Positions 1 to 9,856 of a DNA stretch of 64,000 nt are shown piece after piece; the first letter of the stretch is position 1; each line of letters starts with the position of its first letter. The notes beneath the pieces are model-generated. The model was not told the origin of the DNA, made no database searches, and worked only from the letters and a program-made list of their open reading frames with translations. The position numbers and the translations under genes were made by a program. This DNA is from Mesorhabditis belari (taxonomy: Eukaryota > Nematoda > Chromadorea > Rhabditida > Rhabditidae): assembly GCA_958450365.1 (NCBI GenBank), contig CAUEEP010000930.1, forward strand, positions 1,543,001-1,607,000, read 5' to 3'.

Positions 1-273
1 ATTGTGGCGATTGCTCGGATTAGCAAGCCGATCCCTGAAATGATCGGAAAGCTAAGAATCACTTTTTTGGCAATTAGGCTCACTTTTCAAAGCAAACTCA
101 CCGACAATCACATCGGAAAAAGCCAGCAAACAAATCAGTCCATTGTACGATTTTGAGCGTAATTTTTTGTATCTTTGAATCGTAACAATGATGAAAATAT
201 TGCCGAATATTGCGAGAAAAGCGAAAATAAACCGTAGAACGAGAAATACCGGCTGCTGAACCACTTGGGTCAT
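1..273 (-). CDS. Srsx-like serpentine receptor (7TM GPCR), first two exons, cut by window edge
   Basis: This is the 5' end of a probable chemoreceptor-type GPCR at the plasma membrane. The proposed first exon is 273-102 and starts with Met at 273. It encodes TM1 (FAFLAIFGNIFIIVTIQ), a basic loop (RYKKLRSKSYNG) and the start of TM2 (LICLLAFSDVIVG), then a GTGAGT donor. The second exon begins at 34 after TTTCAG with IGLLIRAI and runs off the window. The same exon structure and very similar residues (TIQR, the L/R-S/C-K-x-YNGLI pattern, GIGLLIR) occur in the gene at 4105-7148, so the two are tandem paralogues in the same orientation. The N-terminal Asn in GN and the LxxxD of TM2 fit class A-like nematode receptors. 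Assignment to Srsx rather than Srx is by general resemblance only. The ligand is unknown. Confidence 0.75.
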
Positions 274-505
274 CGCCCTGTAATCGAAATTCCCGTTACA
301 AGGGTTATTTTTGAAATTTTCTCATTGAAAACAGGATTTCTCTTTGCTTTCCGAAGACTTATAGTTCAAAAATAGGCTCGCGCTTCTCAAATTTCAATTA
401 TGTTCGTTTCGGTTCTCGAATTTCGGGAAATTAATCGAACAAAGTGACATCGGGGGATAAAATCGAACTAAAACGCTCGTGAAAGATCAAAAAGCAAAAA
501 TCTCT

Positions 506-576
506 TCCCATGCCGGGAATCGAACCCGGGCCGCGTGGGTGAAAACCACGAATCCTAACCACTAGACCACATGGGA
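506..576 (-). tRNA. tRNA-Glu (TTC)
   Basis: The reverse strand folds into a complete cloverleaf. The acceptor is TCCCATG/CATGGGA and the D arm carries TCTAGTGGTTAGGA. The anticodon stem CGTGG/CCACG closes the loop TTTTCAC with anticodon TTC, and the T arm is CCGGG-TTCGATT-CCCGG. All stems pair. The gene lies just upstream of the receptor gene at 1-273 and is likely functional. A disrupted copy sits at 4786-4871. Confidence 0.93.
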
Positions 577-969
577 TGAGGGGAGGGGACGGGAAAAGAG
601 CTTATCTCTCAAAGGGACGTTGGCTGACAGGTGCAAAAGTTGAGAGAAAAACAAGTAGATTTTATGATTTGGGACTCAAATTTTTCAGAGATTTTTATAA
701 AAAAAAGTTTTCCAGCTTAATTAATAAGAAAGTTAGAAACTTAAGAAAGTTTAGAATAAAAGAATCAATGAATTCTGTAAAAAGACGACAAAAAGATGAC
801 AAAAACAATAAAATAATGTCTCTTGGGATATCTATGAAAGATCATGTCTTTCAAGATATTCAGTTATTCACTCGAAAAGTTAATTAACCTCGAAACTACC
901 ACGAAAACAAAGTGAATCAAGTCAGAGATTCGTTACAAGATTCAAGCTGTAGTCATTCCTGAAACATTC

Positions 970-1075
970 CTGAAACCACAGCCTAAGCCTAAGCCTAAAA
1001 ACCCAAATAGACTTAGTACTAGGCGCTAGCCGCTAGCCTTCGCACTAAGTCCAAGCCTAAGCCTAAGCCTAAGCC
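970..1075. repeat. Interstitial telomere-like hexamers (GCCTAA)n
   Basis: Two short runs of the hexamer CCTAAG/GCCTAA, the complement of the nematode telomere unit TTAGGC, lie at about 974-997 and 1045-1072. They are separated by degenerate copies. The stretch has no gene and looks like an internal telomere-type microsatellite. Confidence 0.75.
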
Positions 1076-1756
1076 CTCCTTGCACCCGAAATCCTTCCAC
1101 AAAATGACAAAAACCCCGAATTTTTCAATATCAAACAAATATCGGCTCAAAATGTGGCCATCTTTAGCCAAAGAAAATGAAAGAAAAAAATGATTGGAAA
1201 TCCTTTGAATCTTTCACCTTTCCTAGCAGCACCCCATTTCGATGCTTGCTTTAAAGAGACTATTTCGTTGCCAATTCCTCTTTTTCCCTTTCTCTGAATA
1301 AAGAAGGTGTTCAACGCCCATTTCGTCTTTATTTCAAAGCTAAAGAGTAATCGAAGAAACGAAAGAAAGCAAAGAGAAGAGCTGAAATTCCAATCAAAGA
1401 GGTGAATATCTCTTCTCATCAAAATGGAAAAGCCCCACGTGGAGAAAATGATTCAAACGAAGGGATTCCCCCTTTAGTTGGAATTTCATTTTGATGGACA
1501 ACAACTTTTGACACTGGTTTCCTGGGCTTTGTAGAGCTTTTCTGATCATGAACAACAGTTCTTAAGCCTTATAGTCTCTTAGAACAGAATTGCTTAACTT
1601 TTCTTGACACCAGACTTTAAAAACTGAGCTAAGATCAAGAATTTTGAATCTAGAAGTTCTAGAAGTTCTTCTACGAGCTGATTCAGGATTTGAACTATTC
1701 AAGAACATTGCGATCCAACTGTCTCAAAGCTATGGACAAGATCAGATCAAGCTAGA

Positions 1757-2040
1757 ACCTGGGCCGGATCTGATCTTCTCCATAGCTTTGAATCAATCAG
1801 AGTCAATCCTGGGCCGGATCTGATCTTCTCCATAGCTTTGAATCAATCAGAAGTCAATCCTGGGCCGGATCTGATCTTCTCCATAGCTTTGAATCAATCA
1901 GAAGTCAATCCTGGGCCGGATCTGATCTTCTCCATAGCTTTGAATCAATCAGGAGTCAATCCTGGGCCGGATCTGATCTTCTCTATAGCTTTGAATCAAT
2001 CAGAAGTCAATCCTGGGCCGGATCTGATCTTGTCCATAGC
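1757..2040. repeat. 51-base tandem repeat, about 5.5 copies, with flanking direct repeats
   Basis: A 51-base unit (contains CCTGGGCCGGATCTGATCTT) repeats about 5.5 times with few differences. Because 51 is divisible by three, one plus-strand frame stays open with a 17-residue period, but it lacks gene context. The array is bracketed by a diverged direct repeat of about 70 bases (around 1657-1730 and 2043-2130) that begins TCTAGAAGTTCTAGAAG. The array therefore sits inside a duplicated segment. No gene is seen from 577 to about 4100. Confidence 0.85.
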
Positions 2041-2929
2041 ACTCTAGAAGTTCTAGAAGCGCTTACGAGCTAATTCAGGATTTGAACTATTCAAGAACAT
2101 CAAGAACATTGCGATCAAACTGCTTTAAACAACTATTAATAACGATGAACAACACTCAACAATTGCAAACAAACAATTGCTTTAAAAGAGAAACAATTGT
2201 GAGAAAGATTTAACAATATCTAGTTCTACTTTTAAATTTAAATAGTTTTTCGATTTCGATCTACACGTGGAGTTGAAAAGAAAAAGATTGGCCTTTTTTG
2301 TGAGGGTTTTTTTGCTCTCAATGGGTTGCAATTTTGAGAGGCGCCTTGCCAGGATGGGAGATCCCTGGAAATGAGTTATTTGAGGCGCATTTGAGGCCCA
2401 TTTGAGACCCATTTGATTCCTCTTCTCCCTTTCTTGACTCTTTTCCATCCCCTCACGTAGCTGAGCTTTGAAAATCGACAAAAACGCAACGTATTTGCTT
2501 ACTTAGTGCTTTTGATTGAAAAGGGTTAACCTTTTAAGATGAAAGGGAATGGGATGAAAGATGGTGGATAACAATAATTGTAGGACTTGGCAAGTGAGCA
2601 GAAAGGATTTAGAATAGAATCTTTGAACGTGAACACTTGATTTGTTTCCTTCAAGTTGTCATGCCCAGCTACAGAGGTAAACAAAAGAAAAACAGCTTTG
2701 AAACAAGCCTTTTAAAGAAAGACAAAATTTTGGGTTCTATTTGTGAATATCTCCTTTCGAAATCTCCATTTCCGGGATGAATCACTTTGGGGAAAATTGC
2801 AAAAAAATTGGATTTCTTATTCCATTTTAGGTCTTTTTGAGGATGAGATTTGTGGAAATGAGGTTTTTTTGAATGAAAAACTTTGATTATGAACTTTTTG
2901 GAGATTGAACTATATTTGCTATCAAAATG

Positions 2930-3720
2930 GAATCAAAAAGATTAGAAGGAAACAGAGGAATTCAATTGTTAGGGGATTATTGGGTCGGTGTCGATTAGAA
3001 TGTCGATGTTGATTAGAATGTCGATGTCGATTAGAATGTCGATGTCGATGCTTGGGTCGATTAGTATTCTGTGAATCATAATGAATGTTTTCGTGGTTAC
3101 TCTCTACTTTATATTCAACTCCTATAGAAATTGATGACACGGAACACTTTCAGGAGAAAATAATATGGAGTTAAATGAGATGAGATGAGGGCGGACGGGA
3201 ACATTATCCATTCATTGACAACTAGAGAGTTCAGTGTGATTATGGAATTCAAGTACAGCGTTTAAATGAGTAAATGAGTACTACTTGGAATAGCTATCGA
3301 ATGAACTGTATCCATGATTCAGACCATGATTCAGACTTGAGTAAGGTAGATGGATCAAAGCTTTAACTGGGTAAGAGAGCGAGAAAGATAGCTTTATTGA
3401 TTATTGAGTTCAGTGTGACTATTGAACTCAAGTATCGCGTTTAAATAAGTAAATGAGTTAACACCCTCTGGAGTAATGGAGATCGAAGGCGTTGTGGTGT
3501 AATGGTTAGCACAGTTGCCCGGTAAGCGAGAGCATCGACATCACATCGACAGCATCGACATAGCAAATATAGTTCAATTGATTCCATTTTGAGTCCGGGT
3601 GGTGCACATTTTTGATCTGTTCCAGCTAATGAATGCCACTTGGAATTGCTATCGAATGAACTTTATCCAGACCATGATTTACTTGAGTAAGGCAGATGAA
3701 TCAAAGCTTTAAGAGACAAA
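2930..3720. repeat. GTCGAT microrepeats and a partly triplicated spacer block
   Basis: Around 2985-3063 the motif TTAGAATGTCGATGTCGA recurs. Blocks beginning TTCAGTGTGA (3229 and 3410) and GAATTGCTATCGAATGAACT (3289, 3643) are repeated with variation, each followed by GATCAAAGCTTTAA. A tRNA 5' half lies between the copies. No gene is seen. An AATAAA on the minus strand near 3728 could serve the receptor gene ending at 4105. Confidence 0.6.
3491..3610 (+). pseudogene. Broken tRNA: 5' half followed by inserted GTCGAT-type sequence
   Basis: GGCGTTGTGGTGTAATGGTTAGCAC at 3490-3514 is a typical tRNA acceptor and D arm (described by position; key part TGTAATGGTTAGCAC). The anticodon region reads into TTGCCCGGTAAGCGAGAG. 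Instead of a T arm it is followed by ATCGACA repeats and a segment (AGCAAATATAGTTCAA) that is the reverse complement of sequence near 2905-2925. A short GAGTCCGGG near 3593 could be the remnant of the T arm. The gene is non-functional as read; its amino acid identity is unclear. Confidence 0.45.
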
Positions 3721-4104
3721 AAATGGGTTTATTAAAGCGTTACCGAATAGATCACAAACTTTTTAAAGTGTCAAAAGAACAAAAAACTGCCGACATGTAG
3801 AAATCAATGTGTAGACGTTAAAAGCTTTCGATAAGATGCACTTTTCATGACCGGAGACACTCATAAAAAAGGCCGAAAGGCACTGACAGACAATAAAGTT
3901 TAAGTGATTCGCACCCAATGTTTCACTCGTTTTTGAGGGCAGCAATAATGCCGGAAATTAGCGACGATTAAAAATGTTACAATTCTTGGTGTTAAAGTGA
4001 GATTGACAGGAAATTTGAACGCTGGAATGACTCTTAGCACAATGATTGTTACTGCAGTTATTGTAATACAATTAGATTCCTAGTATTATTATAGTTTTTT
4101 ACCT

Positions 4105-7100
4105 CTACAAAAGGACGTCTCTTCTCGAGTTTTTCCTCAGCACATTGTACGAGCTGTTGTCCCGTTTCAGCGTTGATGATTGACGACAAGTGATCACCTG
4201 GGAATTCGAATTTAAATTAAATTCGTTAAATTTACATTTATTTATTAGAAAACGTTGAAAAGTGTAATCAAATCAAGATTGAACAAATGACAAACACTTT
4301 AAACACTTTAAAAGTATCTAAATCTGGTGAAGAGTTCTAAAAGAGCTTTAAAAGTATCTAAACGAGTTCGTGCTTTCTAAAACTTGACTTCTTCTTGAGA
4401 AGCTTGAGAAAAAGGGAGTCTTTTGTGAAGTGAAAGTCTTAAAATAAGCCCATTTCACCTGTATCATGTAAGTTCTCAACTCCTCGTATTTCCATCCATA
4501 AATCAGAATGTTCGAAGCCGAGTTGAAGCCAGAGACTAATCCCCCATAGATGCACACTGCAGAGAACCAACTTGGGTCCGCCTGAAGAGAGGAAAAGTTC
4601 AAAAGGGAATTCGGAGCCAGCATTGTTCTCAAAAAGACATAGCTTGGTGAAAAAAGGATGAGAAAGAAGAGCTTAAAGCTGTAAAGAATTGAATACTAAA
4701 TTTTATTCTCTATTGAAAAGGTAAGGTTATTGTTGTAGTAGTATTTATTATATGCAAGTAGACCCAATCCTGAAAAAAAGTAAATTCCCATGCCGGGAAT
4801 TTACTTTTTTTTTATTAAACCCGGGCCGCGTGGGTGAAAACCACGACTCCTAACCACTAGACCACATGGGATGATGAACGCAGAGGCGTAGCCAGTGACT
4901 TTTCGTGACTTTCTAACGGCCCAACCTCCTCGAGGCTCAATCTCCAATCAATTTCCGACCAAGGAATTATATTTTTGAAAGATGAAAGAAAGACTACAAA
5001 ACTAAACAGTTTTTTGAAAAAATTCAAAAGGCTCGAGGGTTTTGCATTTTAGGGCAAAAATTTCGATAAAACGAGTTTTTAGGCATGAATAATTGATTTT
5101 ACAAAACTAACGTGATGATTTTCAGAAAGAGGAAATTTGACTAGGGGCGGCTGACCAACATAAAAAACGGTTGGCCGCTAGTTTTTGAAGTTGGCCATTC
5201 TCACCTTTTTTGAGTTTTTCAATTTTCCTAGAAGAAAATCTCGAAAGAAACCCCTAGTCAAATTTCCTCTTTCTGAAAATCATAACGTTAGGTTTGTAAC
5301 TGTTTAGACAGGTTTGTAGCCTGAAATCTTTAAAAAATATAATTCCTTGTTCGGAAATTGATTGGGGGTAGTTTGAGTTGAGGAGGTCGAGCCGTTAGAC
5401 TTAAAGTCACGAAATCCTGGCTACGCCTCTGCAGGGACCGGGCTGGGAAAAGGTCTTTCTAGATCGAACTCACCTTTGCAAAAACGCCAATCGACACGAA
5501 AATCGCGGGCATCATCGTACAGCAAATGTACGTCAACAGAACCAGCGAGATCGTGAAAAAGACCTTAATTTGTGAAGCTCAAACTATCCTCAATGGCCGA
5601 CTGGCTAAGAGCCCTGTATCATAGTCAGGAGGTCAAGGGTTCAATCCCGTCGCCTGATTATTTTGATTATTGCTTCTTTTTTCCCAAATATATGTTTTTT
5701 CTCTACATTTAGGTTGTGCTTTTGTATGTACGACATTTGTACGACATTATTTCTGTGAATAAATAAATGTATTCTTTAAGACAAATTATCGCAAAACCTT
5801 TCTTTGCCTCGAGAATTCCCTCTCTGAACCCTCTTTGTGGAAACCTTTTCTCACAAGATAGATCGTTACTCCATAAAATACTAAATTGTCATAGTAGAAG
5901 ATTTCGAGTTATTGTAAACCCACCGAAGATCAGAATCGAGTTACCGAGGAAGAAAGGAGACCACCAGTACACAGCGAAAATCCCGTCGGTTTTTGTTGTA
6001 CCTAAAATTGATCAACGATTTGGAAAGAAGGAAAGTTTAGGTTTTCATTTGCTATACTAATTCTTTAGAAAAAGCTCATTTTAGCGCACAATGATTACTC
6101 AAATTGACTTTTGGCTTAAACATTTCAATTGGCTTAAACATTTCAATTGGCTCAAACATTTCAATTGGCTCAGACATTTCAATTGACTCACTCAAATTGC
6201 ACACCTCCGTGTCTCCCTCTTCGTATTGGACTTCTCTAAAGTAAAAGCTTCAAAAATAACCGTTAATAATTTCTGATTCACGATTTTTGTTTGATACAAG
6301 CAATAAAAAGATCATAGCCAAATTGGCTTTGTTTCAAACCAAACCTCAGTCTGATCCCAATCCCAACAATCGCCGGGATTAACACCAAGAAGAAGCTTTT
6401 GATCACATAAGGTTTTGGGTCCTGAAAGAATTATTAGAAATCTAAATTGAAACTTTTTTTAAGTTGAACAGGTTGAGGCTGGGAATGCAAAAGCCAGTCG
6501 GCGGGTTCGAACCGGCCACCTCTCGCTCACCAGCCGAAAGCTCTACCAATGAGCTAGACCGACGGTTGTCTCAGCTAGGCCAGGGAGGGCCTTATGCCTT
6601 CCTTGAAGTGCTTGAATTCGAATGACAGACCCGATTCTTATATCCAATTGGCGAGACAATCCCGTAAAGACGATCAAATGCGATGACCGCGATCGCCATC
6701 TGATTCATGTGATATCCAAAGAGATGCACGGCTCCAAGTATTGTACAGTATCTGTAAATGAATAGAATTTTGAATTTGCAACTCCTTAATTTTGTCTTCA
6801 AACTCACTTCATACTGTAAGTTGTCTGGCCCTGGATCTCCCCGTACACCGACTCGGCCACACGGATCAATAAACCAATGCCTACAATGGTTAAATAATAC
6901 CAAAACTCAACGATTTCTTCATACCAAATTTGTTTTAAATAGCGAATTGACTTAAACTCACCAACAAAAAGATCAGCAAAGGCTAAAATTCCAATCAATC
7001 CATTGTAAGCTTTGCAACGAAGTCGCGGAAATCGTTGAATCGTGTAAATGATTAGAGAATTCGAGAAAATTGCTGTTATTGCGAAAATGAAACGACAAAC

Positions 7101-7148
7101 AATGGCTATCCAATTGTCATAAGCTTGCATTGCTTTTCTGAATTTCAT
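4105..7148 (-). CDS. Srsx-like serpentine receptor (7TM GPCR), complete eight-exon model
   Basis: Proposed exons: 7148-6962, 6880-6808, 6751-6631, 6421-6345, 6001-5920, 5563-5474, 4581-4459 and 4197-4105. TM1 is FIFAITAIFSNSLIIYTIQ and TM2 is GLIGILAFADLFVG. TM3 ends in a DRY-like DRLYGIVSP after HMNQMAIAVIAF. TM4 is KSFFLVLIPAIVGIGI and TM5 is VYWWSPFFLGNSILIFGG. TM6 is FFTISLVLLTYICCTMMPAI; TM7 runs through SGFNSASNILIYGWKY, an NPxxY-like region. The tail is basic and Ser-rich (SSTLKRDNSSYNVLRKN) and ends at TAG. The acceptor before TM6 is TTAAG rather than CAG. The introns carry a tRNA-Glu relic, two tRNA-like copies, a 553-base inverted-repeat element and an 18-base tandem repeat. The partial gene at 1-273 is its paralogue. 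The role is probably chemosensory or peptide sensing, inferred from family only. Confidence 0.75.
4786..4871 (-). pseudogene. tRNA-Glu pseudogene split by a fold-back insertion
   Basis: Compared with the intact tRNA-Glu at 506-576, this copy keeps the acceptor, D arm and anticodon arm. One difference is GAATCC to GACTCC in the D/anticodon junction. In the T loop three bases are replaced by about 18 bases (4801-4818, TTAC, a T run, ATTAA). The new bases make a perfect 17-base inverted repeat with upstream flanking DNA: 4773-4789 pairs with 4795-4811 across the loop ATGCC. The T loop is destroyed, so the copy cannot be a normal tRNA. It lies in the last large intron of the receptor gene. Confidence 0.88.
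4880..5432. mobile_element. Inverted-repeat (fold-back) element, TIR GCAGAGGCGTAGCCAG
   Basis: The left end GCAGAGGCGTAGCCAG at 4880 has its exact complement at the right end (5417-5432). Pairing continues with interruptions inward, through GTGACTTT, TAACGGC, CCTCCTCGA, and near the centre AGAAAGAGGAAATTTGACTAG against its complement at 5251-5275. There is no coding capacity. This is a MITE-like element in an intron of the receptor gene. The superfamily is not assignable from two ends alone. Confidence 0.8.
5588..5657 (+). pseudogene. tRNA-like sequence, anticodon loop CAT (Met-like), degenerate
   Basis: A D-arm-like GGCCGACTGGCTAAGAGCC is followed by a CCTG/CAGG anticodon stem with loop ATCATAG (anticodon CAT). 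A T-loop region GGGTTCAATCCC comes next. The acceptor ends (TCAATGG against CGCCTGA) pair poorly and the T stem is short. It is most likely a decayed tRNA or a tRNA-derived repeat inside a receptor-gene intron. Confidence 0.45.
6108..6187. repeat. 18-base tandem repeat TTGGCTTAAACATTTCAA
   Basis: About four copies of an 18-base unit with slight changes (TTGGCTCAAACATTTCAA, TTGGCTCAGACATTTCAA) lie inside the fourth intron of the receptor gene. Confidence 0.8.
6496..6563 (-). pseudogene. tRNA-like sequence with a nine-base anticodon loop
   Basis: The reverse strand has acceptor GTCGGTC against CGCCGAC (six of seven pair), D arm TAGCTCATTGGTAGAGC and T loop GGTTCGAACC. The anticodon stem TTTCG/CGAGA closes a nine-base loop GCTGGTGAG, so no normal anticodon can be assigned. 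It lies between exons of the receptor gene. It shares TAGCTCATTGGTAGAGC with the relic at 19129-19206. Confidence 0.5.
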
Positions 7149-7814
7149 TTTGATGTTCTAATCAAAGGGAATTGAAGATGAATATAAAAACTTCAATTGA
7201 AAACATTGAAAACATTGAAAAACCTTCAAATAAATGTTAAACCTCAAAAAAACTACAATTCTTTTAAAGGTCTCAAAAAAATTGTTTCATTTCTCGAGAA
7301 ATCCAACCCTCAGATATGTGAGAAAAACGAGAAAATCTCTTGGAGATGTATGTGAAGATCTTGCTCAAATTTCAAACATCAAACAGATTAGTGGAGATGA
7401 GAGAGTTACGTAGTATCACGCAAAGAAAGCTTACAATTTTTTGAAAATGCAAAAAAATTGACTTCAATCTATGGAACAATACAAAAACCTTCCAACTTTC
7501 AAAAAAAACCTTCCAAAATATACCGGAAGGATCGCGTGGAGAGAAGGAATCAATGTGAGTGTATTTTGAAATGAAACAAAACCTTCATTCGACATTCAAA
7601 GTACTCGCAGCCTCTCTATCTTCCACCTTTGTTGACTGGATATCTAAAATTTCCATTGAAAAGCCAGATATTCAACAAATGGGGGTACTGGATGAGAAAG
7701 AAACAAAGAAGCGGCTGGAAGCGGCGGACAGAGAGGGTCATTCTGTATTCTGAATCTCCACGCACTAATAGTCGATAAAGTGTACGAGAATTTTGTCTAA
7801 ATCTAGGGTTTTAA

Positions 7815-8398
7815 CATTTTTTGGGGAGATTTGATCGTCCGAAAAGAGATTAAGAAAAAAGATTGAGGATCCTGGGAAAGATCACTTGTGTCACTTGGCG
7901 GATCAAATTTCGATCCTCAATTTTATAGCCTTTTCTTCGAAAGATTGGTTTATATAGATACTTTATTCAGGACTTGAGATAAAGTGCGCTAGATTTAAGA
8001 TTAAAACACATCAATTCATACACATAACACGAAAAGGGCCGATAAAAAGAAACACGATATAATATATGTAAAATGTGGGTAGCACAGATAACGTCAAGGA
8101 TCCACTAGAGCTTCAAGATCAAGATCATCTACAGGTAATTTAAAGGTTTCGAGACTATTGGACTCTCTCAAAACTCTGGGGAGTCGATTCCAAATTCTGA
8201 CAGTTCTTATTGGAAAAGTGTTATAAACAAACTATTTAGAGTTATAACAAACTATTAACATTTTTTTGGGGAGATTTGATCATCCGAAAAGAGATTAAGA
8301 AAAAAGATTGAGGATCCTGGGAAAGATAAACACACTTGGCGGATCAAATTTCGATCCTCAATTTTATAGCCTTTTCTTCGAAAGATTGGTTTATAATT
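7815..8398. repeat. Direct duplication of a 140-base non-coding block
   Basis: The segment 7810-7965 (contains GAGATTTGATCGTCCGAAAA and GATCAAATTTCGATCCTCAA) recurs at about 8258-8398 with few changes. Each copy also carries a partial inner inverted repeat (TTGAGGATC with GATCCTCAA). No convincing gene is seen between 7149 and 9132. Reading frames there overlap on both strands without family signal. Confidence 0.75.
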
Positions 8399-9132
8399 AA
8401 AATTTTGATCGTTTCAACTGTTACAAATCGAACAAGAGTGATCTTAGTTTAAATTACCGTTAGACTAAATGCAAGTTGTTTTAATCTACAGAAGCTCAGA
8501 ACAGAGAGCACAGCAATTCAAAGCATAAATGTATGGACTCTGCAAAATCGAATATTCTGCAAAATTAGGTAACCTCTTTCCACAGCCCTATAGAAAAGTC
8601 TTATCAGAATGCAATTTTCCCCATTAAACCAATCCTCATTTTCTCTTGAAAGTGTAAAAAGGTGAAAAAAAAGCGAGAAAACAATCAGGATACACGTGGG
8701 GATGGGGAAAGCCCAATAAATGAAACGTTTTCATCTTTTTTCTTTTCTTTCTTTCCGAGAAATTTCAATTTCCCCTTCAGAAGCTCAATCAAACCTTTTC
8801 GCACATTTAAAAGTAGGCATTTCTGTGAGAAAGATCGAAGATTCTCAAGAGCAACTCTTGACGTAACGAAAAAGTGATTTGAAAGTGTGCCTTTTTTTGC
8901 ATGCTTGTGACATTTTTGTAGCATGGAAACAAAAACCTAAAATAGTAAAGAGAAAAAATCAAAGCAATTCAAACTTTAGAAATCAAGCTTTCTCTTGCGT
9001 AAAATGCGTAGATAAACAAAATCTCTCACTCATAAACAATAAACGATCGAAGACTAGAGGAAAGTTAGCTTAGAAAAACTTTTTGCAAAAAGCATAAAAA
9101 CTTTCACAAAAAAAAACTTTTTTGCGAACACT

Positions 9133-9399
9133 CACCCTCGGAAATTCTTTTAAAAGACTGGTTTTCTTTTTTGAGCGATCTGAGGGGAGAAAAAAGGGGT
9201 AAATTAATGAAATTTCGGGGGGTTCTCCCATTTGGGTGAAACGAAATAACGAAGGATTACTCAACTTGGATGCGACGGCTTCCGAAATGGGCTCCATCAT
9301 ACGTGTGTTGGTAGGAATTTTGACATCACCCAAGTCTAGCAAACGGTAAGCGCAATCTAGTCGGTTTTGTTCCATTTCATTTGATTGATTCAGTGCCAT
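9133..9399 (-). CDS. Possible small gene of unknown function, two exons proposed
   Basis: An ATG at 9399 opens an acidic, helical-looking stretch (NEMEQNRLDCAYRLLDLGD, then IPTNTRMMEPISEAVASK). A donor AAGTTGAG or similar near 9264 could join to an exon after CCCCTCAG at about 9181 (SLKKENQSFKRISEG), which ends in a good GTGAGT donor at 9133. Phase is compatible. Further exons could lie at 8820-8700 but I cannot support them. I recognise no domain. It may be the 5' part of a gene or an open stretch by chance. Confidence 0.3.
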
Positions 9400-9856
9400 T
9401 TTAAAAATGCTGACGAAAACGACACATTTTTTGTAGTTCACATGGTATTTTTCCGTCAGGCAAACTTTCCGTGTTTCATTCAGAAATAACATTTATAAAA
9501 ACTAACAAATTTCTAAGCTGATAACCACCGGTATTGTAACTGTAGGGTATTTGTAACTCTTTCTCCTGCCAACTTTTAAAAGGAACAAACAAAGATTGCA
9601 ATCGAAAGTTTGGATTGCTCTAGTGGCAGGAAAGAGTCACAACTACCAATATAGATATACACGCATGAATCTGGGGTTTTTCAGGCAAAAAACAAAGAAA
9701 AGTGAAAAAATGAAGAGTTACAAATACCCTACAAGCAGATTGATGAAATGCAACCCCCATAAGCAAAACAGAAAACAAAAAAATCTTACAGCATTTCCCC
9801 TAAAACACGGTACCAATAAGTTTGACACAACTATAAACTTTGAGGTAGCAATAAAT

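Noticed and set aside
1838..2047. Plus-strand frame with a 17-residue repeat (NQSEVNPGPDLIFSIAL)
   Set aside because: The 51-base unit length keeps the frame open by arithmetic; no splice sites, gene context or family match.
5767..6060. 97-residue plus-strand frame
   Set aside because: Overlaps in antisense the receptor exon at 6001-5920, which fits TM5.
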